The notes under the pieces were generated by a model. That model was not told the origin of the DNA. It did not search any database and saw only the letters and a list, made by a program, of their open reading frames with translations. Positions 44,286-53,630 of a stretch of DNA of 64,000 nt are shown here, piece after piece. The DNA comes from CAVZGO01 sp963774935 (GTDB lineage: Bacteria > Chloroflexota > Anaerolineae > Anaerolineales > UBA4823), in assembly GCA_963774935.1 (NCBI GenBank), contig CAVZGO010000007.1, forward strand, positions 682,001 to 746,000. Reading direction: 5' to 3'. The stretch's first letter is position 1; each line of letters starts with the position of its first letter. The translations under genes were made by a program, and so were the position numbers.

Positions 44286-44924
44286 ATGAAAAATCTTCAT
44301 TGCCTTCAAAATTACTTCCTGACCGCTGTGCTGTTCTTATGTGCAGCTTGCAGTAACGCGCGAATCGAGATGCAGCAGCCTGCTTCCGAGCAGTCGGGAG
44401 ATGCTGTGGTAAGTGCACTGCCTGCAGATGCTGCTACGCATCTTCCATCAGTGATATCAGCGACTCCCATACCGCCAACGAATACAGCCTTTCCTGCATA
44501 CACGGCTACAGCAGTGCCGACAGTAACCATGCTCCCTGCAAGTCCCACCGCTATTCCGGAAACGCCTGCAGCAGTAAATACTCCCACACCAACTGACACG
44601 CCTGAGCCATTCGGAATTGATTGGCGGCAAGCTGCAAAGTATCAGGGTCAGGAAGTCACGATTTGTGGGCCGGTCGTGGGCACACATTATGCTTCAGGCT
44701 CGAACGGGCGACCAACATTTCTGAATATCGGTGAAGACTATCCTTCGCCCAATCGCTTCACGGTGCTGATCTGGGGCCACGATCGCGACAATTTCTCACA
44801 AAAGCCTGAAGAGATATATGCCGGGTTGACCATCTGTGTGCACGGCAGGGTGGAAATCTATGAGGGTGTTGCCGAAATCGAAGCAGAGCAGCCTGGGCAA
44901 ATCAGCATCTCCGGCAGCGGGTAA
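44286..44924 (+). CDS. Putative lipoprotein with OB-fold-like C-terminal domain
   Basis: A 212-residue lipoprotein: signal with lipobox CAAC (about 19-22), a Thr/Pro/Ala-rich linker to about 112, then a compact domain of about 95 residues (GQEVTICGPVVGTHYASGS to the end). Its strands TVCGPVV-like, PTFLNIGEDYPSPNRFTVLIWG and LTICVHGRVEIYEGVAEIE resemble the OB-fold proteins that bind nucleic acids or carbohydrates (the pattern also seen beside thermonuclease domains). Function unknown. TATAAT at about 44264-44269 gives a very short leader. It sits between the sugar transferase and the LCP gene. Confidence 0.75.
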   Translation: MKNLHCLQNYFLTAVLFLCAACSNARIEMQQPASEQSGDAVVSALPADAATHLPSVISATPIPPTNTAFPAYTATAVPTVTMLPASPTAIPETPAAVNTPTPTDTPEPFGIDWRQAAKYQGQEVTICGPVVGTHYASGSNGRPTFLNIGEDYPSPNRFTVLIWGHDRDNFSQKPEEIYAGLTICVHGRVEIYEGVAEIEAEQPGQISISGSG

Positions 44925-45007
44925 GGCCATGCTCGAATGATATAATTCCAGATTGCCTGGCTAGAACCCAGGTAATCACCAAGAGTATTGGAGACATTCT
45001 TATTCTG

Positions 45008-46193
45008 ATGAGTGACACACCCCGCCCTCAACGGCGTTCTCGCACCTTGATCATCCTTGCAGGCATAATCCTGGCATTGTTTATTCGTCGTCCTGATCCT
45101 CTTTCCATGGTTGAAAAAGCGTTGGACAACTCCACTGGGTGAATCCCTGGGCTTACCGACCCTCACATCTACTTCGGCAAATATTGCCCAAGTCCAACCA
45201 ACTTCACCAAACATCGCCACAGTGACCGCAGCGACCGGCTTGCCTGGAAAAAGTGATTCCCCATCGCCATCAATTCCTGTCACCCCGACCACGCAACCCA
45301 CTGCGACTCCAGAACCTTTATGCGGCGGCCCGCCAGTGATGACCATCCTGGCCGTTGGCGCGGATAATCGTGATAACACGTACCTATATGGCTTAGGCGA
45401 TGTAATTCGTATTGTTCGGGTGGACTTTACTGTGCCAAAAATCACCTCGCTGGCTCTTCCGCGTGACCTGTGGGTGGAAATTCCGGGCATCAGTGATCAT
45501 TACGATATCACGCATGGAAAGCTAAACCAGTCTTACCTGTATGGTGGCCCAGGGATGGGCTACTATGATGGTCCAGGGGCTGGGCCTGGTTTGATGGCGC
45601 GCACTTTGGATCTGAACTTTGGCATTCGAGCCGACAATTATGGGGCAGCGAACATGTCGACTTTTGTTAAAATCGTAGATGCCTTAGGTGGAATCGATAT
45701 CTACCTGCCCAATGATGTGGATGGTACCCCGATTGACGACAAAACAGAGGACATGGGTTACTTTTATGCCGGACAGCATCATTTCAATGGCACCCAGGCT
45801 TTGAAGTTTGCCCGCATTCGCAAACGCTACAATGACTTCACCCGCCAGGACTTCCAGAATATGGTGCTTTGTGCGGTACAGGACAAGCTGACTTCACCGG
45901 ATGTCATAACTAAGCTCCCCAAAATTATTGCCTCATTCCAGGGACAGGTGCTCACCGATTTAAGCCCTGGACAGCTTGCCCAAATGGCTTGCCTGCTGCC
46001 AAAGCTGGAGCGGGAAAACATCATTTTTACCAGCCTGCCTGAGGAAATCCTTACACCCGGTAGAATCTACAGTCCACAACAGAAGGACGAGACTTACATC
46101 CTGGAGTATGATGTCCAGGAAGTACGCCAGTACGTAGATCAATTCATGGCGGGTACCTGGCCCACTCAGCCAGATGAGCCAACCTGTAAATGA
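45008..46193 (+). CDS. LytR-CpsA-Psr (LCP) family glycopolymer ligase (frameshifted in membrane segment)
   Basis: ATG 45008 opens MSDTPRPQRRSRTLIILAG, a cytoplasmic tail and the start of a membrane helix, then the frame is lost. The neighbouring frame continues the helix as LFVVLILFPWLKKRW and runs to TGA 46193. One extra base near 45083-45088 explains the break; without it the protein has about 394 residues. The LCP domain shows ILAVGADNR, VDFTVPKITSLALPRDLWV, DALGGIDIYLPNDV and GTQALKFARIRKRYNDFTRQDFQ, with the Arg and Asp residues that bind polyprenyl pyrophosphate. It would transfer lipid-linked polymer to the wall. The stop overlaps the ksgA ATG by 4 nt. Confidence 0.85.
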
Positions 46194-47086
46194 GCCTACC
46201 TCCTTTAGATGTTCCCGGACTGCTGAAAAGTTTTGGGCTCCGCCCGGATAAGAGCCTGGGACAAAACTTCTTAATCGATACATCTGCTTTACAACGGGTG
46301 GTAGATTGTGCAGACATCCAGCCTGTAGATAGGGTGTTGGAGATCGGTCCTGGGTTGGGAAGCTTGACCCGGCTGCTTGCCCAGCGCGCAGACAGGGTGA
46401 TAGCAGTGGAGCTGGATGGACGGCTGCTGCCTGTCTTAAATCATGTGCTGGCTGGTTTGGTGAATGTACAGATTGTTCACGGTGATATCCTGAAGATAGA
46501 TCCGCTCAATTGGATAAGCGCTGGCACGGCACTCAAGCCTGCTGTCGACGGAGCAGGTGGGTTAGAAATGACTGCTGGCGGGTATCTCGTTGTTGCCAAT
46601 ATCCCATATTACATTACCTCGGCTGTAATTCGCCATTTGCTTGAGGCAAAGGTCAAGCCGCAGCGGATGATCCTGACGATTTAACAGGAAGTCGCAGAGC
46701 GCATTTGCGCTGACCCCGGAGATATGAGCCTATTAGCGCTCAGTGTACAGGTGTATGGCACCCCAGGCATTGTTGCACGCATTCCTGCCGATGCATTTTA
46801 TCCATCTCCTCAGGTCGATTCGGCGGTGGTGCGAATTGACGTGCATGCCACTCCGCTTTTTCCACCAAACGAGCTGGCAATGGTTTTTCGACTGGCAAAG
46901 GCGGGTTTCAGCCAGAAGCGAAAGAACCTTCGCAATTCGCTGGCTGGCGGGATGGCATGGTCGAGCGGAGATGCTGAAAGTTTGTTGAAAGCAGTTGGAA
47001 TTGATCCTTCTCGGCGTGCCGAGACGCTCAGCCTGGAAGAGTGGGGGCTGCTGGCGAATCAGGTTTTAATCAAGCCCAGAAAATAA
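46190..47086 (+). CDS. ksgA: 16S rRNA dimethyladenosine transferase (in-frame TAA at codon 165)
   Basis: KsgA/RsmA dimethylates two adenines in helix 45 of 16S rRNA. The N-terminal Rossmann domain has SLGQNFLID, the SAM loop EIGPGLGSLT and the catalytic NIPYY motif (VANIPYYITSAVI). At 46682-46684 the frame reads TAA where homologues have Gln: RMILTI-stop-QEVAERICADPGD. It then continues in the same frame through the conserved KAGFSQKRKNLRNSL to TAA 47086. A single C-to-T change from CAA would account for it. If real, the product splits into a SAM-binding piece and a C-terminal piece that could restart at ATG 46724. The 3' end overlaps the MFS gene by 17 bp. Confidence 0.88.
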
Positions 47087-48368
47087 ATAAAATCCCTGCC
47101 AGCAAACGCAGCCCCGCATCCAGAAATAAACTTGGCTGCAAGCCAAACCGGTTGGCAGCCAGCGGTGCACCCAGCGAGCCAGCCAGGATACCTAGGTTTA
47201 GCGCCAGGTTGTGCAGCGTCATTCCTGCCGGGCGCTGCTGCTCCGGGACGCGCTCCATTAACCGGTTTGTCAATCCGGCATTGGTTAGCGCCCATGCGCC
47301 GCCCCCCATCAAGGATGCCACCCAGAACAACCCCGGTCCCTGCGCCAGGCCTAACAATAAAGGGTAGGAAAAAAAGATGATTGCGCCGCTGATCAATACC
47401 CGGCGATGTCCGAGGCGAGTGCTGATTTCCATGATGCGAATGGAAAGCAAAAACATGGCAGCATAGAACAGTCCGTTGCCCAGGCTGATGACACTGTCGC
47501 TCAGGTTCAAAACACGCACCTGGTAGATTGGAAATAGCGGGATGCCCAAGTATTGAAATGTGTAGAAAAGCAGATAAGAAAGCATGAAGAAACCAAACGG
47601 GCTGCGCAATAAATCCAGGTGAAGCAGCTTTTGAAAATTAGCACGGGTCAGGCGTTTTCCCTGAGGCGATGGATCTGCCTTGCGGAATCGAAAAACATTG
47701 TGGATGGATTCCAGTATTGATCGCAGCCAACCACCTGATGGTCGTTCGATATGCCAGGCGAGAGATCCATTAAGGTTTATCCGGCCGAGGTAATAGGTGC
47801 TGAGGGCAGCTCCTATTGCACCAATGACATATACAATCATATAGTTGTATGGAAAAACGATGCGTACCAGGATTTGCCCGCTGAGTAATGTAGAGGTGGT
47901 CAGGCTGACTGCCACAATCGCATTCCGTTTGCCAACCACCTCTGCACGCCAATCGGGTGGAACTACCTCGGCCAGCAAGGCATTAAAGCTGATTGCCAAT
48001 AGAGTGCCAGGGATCGCCATCACGAGCGTGAATAGCACAATCACCCACACCTGAAACTGGTCGCCAGTCAGCAGGGGAAGTGGGATGAGCAGTACGAAGC
48101 CAAGTCTTTGCAGGACCGCAGACCAGAAAGCAGCTGAGGCAAGAGAGCGCCCTACAAGCCACTGACCCATCGGCAATGAGAATATCAAGTTGAAAGCCGC
48201 TGGACCGGCGGTGAGCAGACTGATCTGTAAGCTGCTGGCGCCTAGCCGGGTCGCATAGATAGCGATGAAGCCCATTGTGCTGCCTGCCAGCACACCAAAC
48301 CAGAATACATCCCGATATAGATTACGGAAGTTATCATGCTGTTGTGGGGTGATTGCTCGAACGGACAT
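47070..48368 (-). CDS. Major facilitator superfamily transporter
   Basis: A 432-residue membrane protein with 12 predicted helices in two halves joined by a cytoplasmic loop (about 200-245). The first half shows FWFGVLAGSTMGFIAIYATRLGAS and the second contains MEISTRLGHRRVLISG, the equivalent of motif A. ATG 48368 is preferred to GTG 48389 because the -10 box of a strong promoter overlaps the first codons after that GTG. Substrate unknown. It converges on ksgA with a 17-bp overlap. Confidence 0.87.
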   Translation of the reverse strand: MSVRAITPQQHDNFRNLYRDVFWFGVLAGSTMGFIAIYATRLGASSLQISLLTAGPAAFNLIFSLPMGQWLVGRSLASAAFWSAVLQRLGFVLLIPLPLLTGDQFQVWVIVLFTLVMAIPGTLLAISFNALLAEVVPPDWRAEVVGKRNAIVAVSLTTSTLLSGQILVRIVFPYNYMIVYVIGAIGAALSTYYLGRINLNGSLAWHIERPSGGWLRSILESIHNVFRFRKADPSPQGKRLTRANFQKLLHLDLLRSPFGFFMLSYLLFYTFQYLGIPLFPIYQVRVLNLSDSVISLGNGLFYAAMFLLSIRIMEISTRLGHRRVLISGAIIFFSYPLLLGLAQGPGLFWVASLMGGGAWALTNAGLTNRLMERVPEQQRPAGMTLHNLALNLGILAGSLGAPLAANRFGLQPSLFLDAGLRLLAGILFIFWA

Positions 48369-48379
48369 CACGGATGGCG

Positions 48380-48408
48380 AATGTAGCACAGCCGAGAGGA
48401 TGTGTCAA
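48380..48408 (-). promoter_or_regulatory. Strong promoter of the MFS gene, near-leaderless
   Basis: On the minus strand TTGACA (48403-48408) and TACATT (48380-48385) are exactly 17 nt apart. Transcription should begin only a few nt before ATG 48368. Confidence 0.7.
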
Positions 48409-48498
48409 GCGATAAATTTCAAACCTTGCTAACTGATGAATCATATTGACATGGAAAATGCTATAATCTCAAACCTGATAAAATATGGAGGAATTGAG

Positions 48499-49521
48499 AT
48501 GAAATTGAATGATCGACTAACAATCAGGAAAATCTCATGGGGAATTGTCATCGCATTATTCTTCAGTGTTGTTCTGAGTGCATGTGGTGCAACCGGAATA
48601 GAAACTGCAGAGCCCGTGGCTGCGACTCAAGAAGCCGTTGGTCCAACCGAGCCAATGTCACTAAAGCTGGCTTTGATCCCCGTATTAGACTCCTTGCCGG
48701 TTTACGTAGCTCAGCAAGAAGGTTTGTTCGATAAGCACGGGCTACAGGTTGAAGTAATCCCGGTGCCCTCAGCACCTGAGCGAGATCAGATAATCTCTGC
48801 TGAGCAGGCAGATGGGATGGTCAATGAAATTCTTTCAACTCAACTTTATAATAAAGACGATACGCGTATACAGATCGTGCGTTTTGCTCGTACCGCCACG
48901 GCTGACAGCGCCTTGTTTAGAATCCTTGCATCCGGTAACAGCGGGATTGAGACTGCGGATGGTTTAAAAGGTGTAGATATTGGGATTTCTGAGGGGACGG
49001 TGATCGAATACCTGACCAACCGCCTGTTGCAAGAAAAAGGCTTTCAACCAGACGAGATCAAAACCATCCCGGTTCCGAAGATCTCTGAACGAATGGCGCT
49101 GTTGGGCACCGGTGAGCTGAAGGCTGCCATGCTGCCCGAGCCTCTTTCGTCGCTGGCGGTTCAGAGCGGCGCGCGGGTCGTGCTGGATGACACGATCAAG
49201 CCCGAAATCAGCAACAGCGTATATTCCTTCCGCAAGGCGGCGATCCAACAGAATCCAGATGCAATACGCGCCTTCCTGACTGCGATCGAAGAAGCGGTCG
49301 CGTTAATCAACGCAGATCCGCAGAAATACAGCAACTTGTTAGTAGAACAAAAAATTGTTCCCGCACCGCTAGCCGGATCGTTCCAGGTACCCCAGTTTGT
49401 CACTGCCGGCGTGCCCACGCAGGCACAATGGGATGATGTGCTCGCCTGGGCGAGGGAAACGGGCATTATAAGTACAGATGTTTCCTACCAGGATTCTGTG
49501 ACCGACAGCTATTTGCCTTGA
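48499..49521 (+). CDS. ABC transporter substrate-binding lipoprotein (SsuA/NMT1/ThiY type)
   Basis: A 340-residue lipoprotein with lipobox LSAC and an NMT1-like binding fold: LKLALIPVLDSLPVYVAQQEGLFDKHGL, GLKGVDIGISEGTVIEYLTNRLL and KAAMLPEPLSSLAV. ATG 48499 is preceded by GGAGG at 7-8 nt; the open frame extends 21 codons upstream without a ribosome-binding site. Proteins of this type bind sulfonates, nitrate, taurine or thiamine precursors. The ATPase and permease genes follow with 4-nt overlaps, making a complete importer. No sulfonatase or thi gene is nearby to narrow the substrate. Confidence 0.92.
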   Translation: MKLNDRLTIRKISWGIVIALFFSVVLSACGATGIETAEPVAATQEAVGPTEPMSLKLALIPVLDSLPVYVAQQEGLFDKHGLQVEVIPVPSAPERDQIISAEQADGMVNEILSTQLYNKDDTRIQIVRFARTATADSALFRILASGNSGIETADGLKGVDIGISEGTVIEYLTNRLLQEKGFQPDEIKTIPVPKISERMALLGTGELKAAMLPEPLSSLAVQSGARVVLDDTIKPEISNSVYSFRKAAIQQNPDAIRAFLTAIEEAVALINADPQKYSNLLVEQKIVPAPLAGSFQVPQFVTAGVPTQAQWDDVLAWARETGIISTDVSYQDSVTDSYLP

Positions 49522-50309
49522 TCGCAGTCGAATCACTCACCTTCGTCTATCCGAATGCGGAGGCACAGCAGTCCGGTGGCGGGCAGCCGGTGCCGATTTT
49601 TGAAGCATTCGATTGGCGTGTAGCCCGAGGTGAGGCGTGGGCGGTCCTTGGACCTTCTGGATGTGGAAAAACCACGCTGCTATACCTGCTGGCGGGATTG
49701 CAATTCCCTACCCAAGGCCAGATATTGATCGATGGGGAGCCAATGCTTCGCCCACGGCCTCATACCGGGTTGATTCTGCAGGATTATGGCCTGCTTCCAT
49801 GGGCAACGGTACGGCAGAATGCAGAACTTGGCTTGCGCGTGCGCGCCTTTTATGGTCCGGATGGCACGCATGCCCCGGCTGATTACCAGCCGAGTCTGGA
49901 GGCTGATCCCTGGCTCACGCGGCTGGGCTTAAGCGGTTTACGGGACAAGTTCCCTGGGCAAATTTCTGGTGGGCAGCGCCAGCGCACTGCCATTGCACGT
50001 ACCCTGGCGCTAAGTCCTGATTTGTTGTTGATGGATGAGCCATTCTCGTCGCTCGATGCGCCGACCCGCGAGAGTCTGCAAAATCTCATACGGGAGATCT
50101 GGCTTGAGCAGCAATTGACCCTGGTTACGGTTACGCATGCCATTGAGGAATCAGCTCTGCTTGGGCAAAAGATATTATTGCTCGGACAGCCTCCCAACCG
50201 CGAGGCGGTCGTCATCGATAATCCCCAGGCTGTCGAACCGGGCTATCGGGAGACCCGCCGCTACCAGAATTTATGCCGTGAATTGCGAGAAATGATGGTT
50301 ATGGAATGA
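49518..50309 (+). CDS. ABC transporter ATP-binding protein (SsuB/TauB/ThiZ type)
   Basis: A 263-residue ATPase starting at TTG, inside the stop of the substrate-binding gene. Walker A is GPSGCGKTT, the Q-loop LILQDYGLLPW, the signature ISGGQRQRTAIARTLA, Walker B LLLMDEPFSSLD, and the switch His in VTHAIEES. LLPWATVRQN is typical of the nitrate/sulfonate/taurine importer ATPases. It energises uptake by the permease downstream. Confidence 0.94.
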   Translation: MIAVESLTFVYPNAEAQQSGGGQPVPIFEAFDWRVARGEAWAVLGPSGCGKTTLLYLLAGLQFPTQGQILIDGEPMLRPRPHTGLILQDYGLLPWATVRQNAELGLRVRAFYGPDGTHAPADYQPSLEADPWLTRLGLSGLRDKFPGQISGGQRQRTAIARTLALSPDLLLMDEPFSSLDAPTRESLQNLIREIWLEQQLTLVTVTHAIEESALLGQKILLLGQPPNREAVVIDNPQAVEPGYRETRRYQNLCRELREMMVME

Positions 50310-51049
50310 AGCGGAGAGACCTGTTCCTGGCAGTGCTGGTGATGCTGGTGCTATGGCAGGTCGCTGCCTGGATCATCAACCGTCCGATTCTGCCCTCTCC
50401 GCTGGATGTGGGTAGGGCATTTATCGATGAGCTGGGAAATGGGGAATTATTGTCTCATTTCTTGGCCAGTCTGTGGCGGGTGTTGGCGAGCACTGCCCTG
50501 GCTATTTTGACTGCTGCACCATTGGGGTTAATATTGGGCCAATCGAAGCGCTTGAACGGCCTGTTTTCTCCTATACTTTATCTGACCTATCCTGTTCCAA
50601 AAGTCGTGCTGGTGCCCATCGTGATCCTGGTTTTCGGCATCGGTGATTTACCGAAGATCGTAATTATCTTCCTGATCCTTTTCTTTCAAATTCTGGTGCT
50701 GGTGCGCGATGCCGCGGCTGGCATCCGTCCCGAGCTGATTCAAAGTGTGCGCAGCCTGGGAGCAGGACGCCGTGCATTGTTCCGCTTTGTATATCTACCT
50801 GCCAGCCTGCCAGCCATCCTGACCGCATTACGCCAGTCAGTGGGTACTGCGGTGGCGGTTTTATATGTGGCAGAGCTTTTCGCAACCCAACGCGGGCTTG
50901 GTTACTACATTTTCCTTAATGGAAGCACCTTGTTCAATTATCCAGCGATGTATTCAGGCATCGTCGCAATGAGCTTGATGGGATTGGGATTATACTTTGC
51001 GGTCGATTGGCTTGAGCACCGCCTGACTCCCTGGCAATATTCCACCTAG
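50306..51049 (+). CDS. ABC transporter permease (SsuC/TauC/ThiX type)
   Basis: A 247-residue inner-membrane permease with six predicted helices. The EAA-like loop contacting the ATPase is QSVRSLGAGRRALFRFVYLPASLPAILTALR (only the central G-A-G-R and the following YLPASLP are strongly conserved). Overlaps the ATPase gene by 4 nt (ATGA). A perfect terminator 24 bp downstream ends this three-gene operon. Confidence 0.93.
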   Translation: MKRRDLFLAVLVMLVLWQVAAWIINRPILPSPLDVGRAFIDELGNGELLSHFLASLWRVLASTALAILTAAPLGLILGQSKRLNGLFSPILYLTYPVPKVVLVPIVILVFGIGDLPKIVIIFLILFFQILVLVRDAAAGIRPELIQSVRSLGAGRRALFRFVYLPASLPAILTALRQSVGTAVAVLYVAELFATQRGLGYYIFLNGSTLFNYPAMYSGIVAMSLMGLGLYFAVDWLEHRLTPWQYST

Positions 51050-51072
51050 CTGTGTAATTATCGATCATAAAT

Positions 51073-51106
51073 ATACAGGGTGCGACAATCACCCTGTATT
51101 TTTTTG
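51073..51106. terminator. Intrinsic terminator between the ABC operon and menA
   Basis: A perfect 10-bp stem ATACAGGGTG / CACCCTGTAT with a 7-nt loop is followed by seven T residues on the plus strand. It stands between converging genes. Confidence 0.9.
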
Positions 51107-51126
51107 TATAGATGTTCGTTATACTA

Positions 51127-52038
51127 TCAGGCAAAGAATACACTTAAAATTAATCCGCCAGCGAAAAGGAGGGCGAAGATGAGCGTCAGTCGACCGGTGC
51201 CCGCCAGAGCCTGGTTGAGTGGACGTCCGGTTTGGTGCCAGACGAATCGCCCCAGGTAGATCGCATACGGTAGTGCGAGGAACGTGAGCAGCGTCCACCA
51301 GTAGGAGGGCTGTAGACCTCCCAGGTAAGGGGGCACCAAAAAAGCTGCACCGAGGCAGATAACATATTCCTTGCGAGTCCAGGCACCACCCATGCGCACA
51401 GCCAGAGTCCGCTTACCAGCAGCCTTATCGGTGGCGATATCTCTCAGGTTGTTGACCGCCAGGATTGCAGTGATCAGAAAGCCCATCGGCAATGCCGACC
51501 AGATCGCCAGCAAGTTGATGTACCTTGCCTGGATGAAAAAAGTACCGCAAGTGGCAACTAATCCGAAGAAGATAAACACTGCCAGGTCGCCGAGACCATA
51601 GTAGCCAAGAGGGAATGGTCCGCCAGTGTAAACAATGGCTGTCAGGATAGCGGATAGTCCCATTACCAACACAGGCCAACCGGCAACCCAGGTCAGGTAA
51701 ACTCCCAGGAGCGCTGCCAGACCGAAACACAGCCACATACCGGTCAGCACTTGAGTCGGACTGAGCAAGCCAGCCTGTGTTACCCGTAAGGGACCCAGAC
51801 GGGCAGTTGTATCAGCGCCTCTGTGGTAATCGAACACATCATTCGCCAGGTTAGCACCAATTTGCAACAGCAGGGAAGCCGCCAGTGTCGCCAGGGCAGG
51901 ACCCCAATGGAAAGCATTATCTACCAACGCCACTGCGCTGCCAACGATCACCGGTGAAGCAGCGGCGGGCAATGTTTTTGGGCGGATAGCCAGGAGCCAT
52001 ATCTGGAGAGGAGTCAGGGCAGGGGTGTTTGAGGTCAT
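51127..52038 (-). CDS. menA: 1,4-dihydroxy-2-naphthoate polyprenyltransferase
   Basis: A UbiA-superfamily membrane enzyme of about 303 residues attaching a polyprenyl chain to DHNA in menaquinone synthesis. The first Asp-rich motif is NLANDVFDYHRGAD, the second NLRDIATDKAAGKRTLAVRMG; IRPKTLPAAASPVIVG is the characteristic N-terminal MenA segment. ATG 52038 is chosen over TTG 52047. The presence of menA points to menaquinone as the quinol pool for the cytochrome bc complex and the class 2 PyrD in this window. Confidence 0.93.
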   Translation of the reverse strand: MTSNTPALTPLQIWLLAIRPKTLPAAASPVIVGSAVALVDNAFHWGPALATLAASLLLQIGANLANDVFDYHRGADTTARLGPLRVTQAGLLSPTQVLTGMWLCFGLAALLGVYLTWVAGWPVLVMGLSAILTAIVYTGGPFPLGYYGLGDLAVFIFFGLVATCGTFFIQARYINLLAIWSALPMGFLITAILAVNNLRDIATDKAAGKRTLAVRMGGAWTRKEYVICLGAAFLVPPYLGGLQPSYWWTLLTFLALPYAIYLGRFVWHQTGRPLNQALAGTGRLTLIFALLFAGGLILSVFFA

Positions 52039-52216
52039 GCGGCTCAATATATACCATAAATTTTCGCCTTGTGTGGCGATCCCACCAGGTCGACATTCCT
52101 GCTTAAAGAACTTAATATTAAAAAACGCTCAAATTTTGGCTCATCAGGATACGCTATAATGGGGTGGAACGCACAGTTCTCTGGTGCGGCTATCATTAGT
52201 TATGGATGGTATTTTC

Positions 52217-53404
52217 ATGCGAAGATATTTATGGGTATTAATTCTACTTGCTGTAGGGATAGCCACCTGGTTGACTGTTGACCAGGCAAGCGCAGACACC
52301 TCTACAGGTAACTCATCACGTTCCACGGTAGTATGCCTCCCTGGGGTGTTCATGGAGAATCCGGGGAATTGCCAACCTGTCGGTCCTTCAGCTTATCTCA
52401 CCAACCTTGCTGAACAGGGGATAACCTTCCCGCTCACCCAACTGGCAGCTGTAAAACCAGATTTTGGCCTGACACAGGTCAATACCCGATATGGGCTGGT
52501 GCGTAATGCCAACGCGCCGGTGTATGGCAGTGTGGATGATGCAATGACCGGCAAGAAGCAAAACGCTGTGCAGCGGATTGACTCGAGCTTTGCCTATATC
52601 TCCTACAGTGAAGAAGCTGTTGTAGACAACCGGCGTTTCTACATGATCGACTACAACCAGTGGATGACTGCAAATGATGTCTCTCGCCTGGGAGCGGTTC
52701 CCCTTTTCCAGGGTGTTACCTTGACCCAAACGCCTGCAAAACCATTCGGCTGGGTGCTGACTTATCTCAGCCCAGGAACGCTGCAGACTCAACATACCCC
52801 AGGCAGCCAGTTCCAGGATTTCACTGGCAGGGTGCTCAACAACCACGAATTGGTGCAGGTTTATGGCGAGCAAAAGGTGGGTGAAGAAACCTGGTATCTT
52901 CTGGGACCCGATGAATGGATGCTCTCGAAATATATCGCCCGTGTTATTCCCAACACCAAGCCGCCAGAAGGTGTCACCTCTAATCGCTGGATCGAGGTCA
53001 ATCTCGCCGAGCAAACCCTGGCGGTATATGACCAGGGCGAGATGGTCTTCGCTACGCTGATTGCCAGCGGATTGGAACCATTCTTTACCCGTCCTGGCTT
53101 ATTCCAGATCTACCAGAAGCTTGAATCCACTCCGATGCGTGGCGCTTTCGAAGCGGATCGCTCTGATGCTTATTATCTGGAAGATGTACCCTGGACGATG
53201 TACTATGATGATGCACGAGCTCTGCATGGGGCATATTGGCGGGCGAATCTGGGTTATCCTCAGTCGCATGGCTGCGTCAACCTTTCAGTTGGTGACGCGC
53301 ACTGGCTGTTTAATTGGGCTCAAGAGGGTGATTGGGTGTACGTCTGGGACCCATCAGGCAAGACGCCCACCGATCCCAGTTTTTACAAGAGTGGAGGTTA
53401 TTAA
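52217..53404 (+). CDS. L,D-transpeptidase (YkuD family), exported
   Basis: A 395-residue protein with an N-terminal signal or anchor helix (MRRYLWVLILLAVGIATWL), a region of about 220 residues with two SH3-like repeats (VYGSVDDAMTGK, ELVQVYGEQKVGEETWYLLG) and a C-terminal YkuD domain beginning WIEVNLAEQTLAVYDQGE. The catalytic motif SHGCVNLSVGDAHWLF contains the nucleophilic Cys. It cross-links or attaches proteins to peptidoglycan. ATG 52202 or GTG 52184 are alternative starts. A TATAAT box lies at 52155-52160. A terminator follows the gene. Confidence 0.92.
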   Translation: MRRYLWVLILLAVGIATWLTVDQASADTSTGNSSRSTVVCLPGVFMENPGNCQPVGPSAYLTNLAEQGITFPLTQLAAVKPDFGLTQVNTRYGLVRNANAPVYGSVDDAMTGKKQNAVQRIDSSFAYISYSEEAVVDNRRFYMIDYNQWMTANDVSRLGAVPLFQGVTLTQTPAKPFGWVLTYLSPGTLQTQHTPGSQFQDFTGRVLNNHELVQVYGEQKVGEETWYLLGPDEWMLSKYIARVIPNTKPPEGVTSNRWIEVNLAEQTLAVYDQGEMVFATLIASGLEPFFTRPGLFQIYQKLESTPMRGAFEADRSDAYYLEDVPWTMYYDDARALHGAYWRANLGYPQSHGCVNLSVGDAHWLFNWAQEGDWVYVWDPSGKTPTDPSFYKSGGY

Positions 53405-53469
53405 GTACTGGGCTGGGGGGACAACACAAATATAAGTTTCGCATGCGGTTTCATCGTTTGTGATTTTGT

Positions 53470-53509
53470 TGCCCCCAAGGGAGAGTAGCCTTGGGGGCAG
53501 TAGTTTTTC
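53470..53509 (+). terminator. Intrinsic terminator after the L,D-transpeptidase gene
   Basis: A perfect 11-bp stem TGCCCCCAAGG / CCTTGGGGGCA with loop GAGAGTAG, followed by TAGTTTTT. Confidence 0.85.
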
Positions 53510-53630
53510 ACCCTGGTAATGGGTCGCCTCGTCCCACAGGGCAGGGTAAGGTCCTTCACGCATTAATCCTTTGAGTTACCGAGTTATCCTTATGGTAAAC
53601 TCGTAAAAAAGGATTCGCCGAGGCTGAGCC

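Noticed and set aside
45111..46193. LCP gene starting at TTG 45111 as a complete soluble protein
   Set aside because: The upstream frame supplies a typical basic tail and half of the membrane helix, so the gene is better described as frameshifted from ATG 45008.
46682..46684. TAA in ksgA as a recoded codon
   Set aside because: TAA is not used for Sec or Pyl, and other genes in the window end normally in TAA. A mutation or error is simpler.
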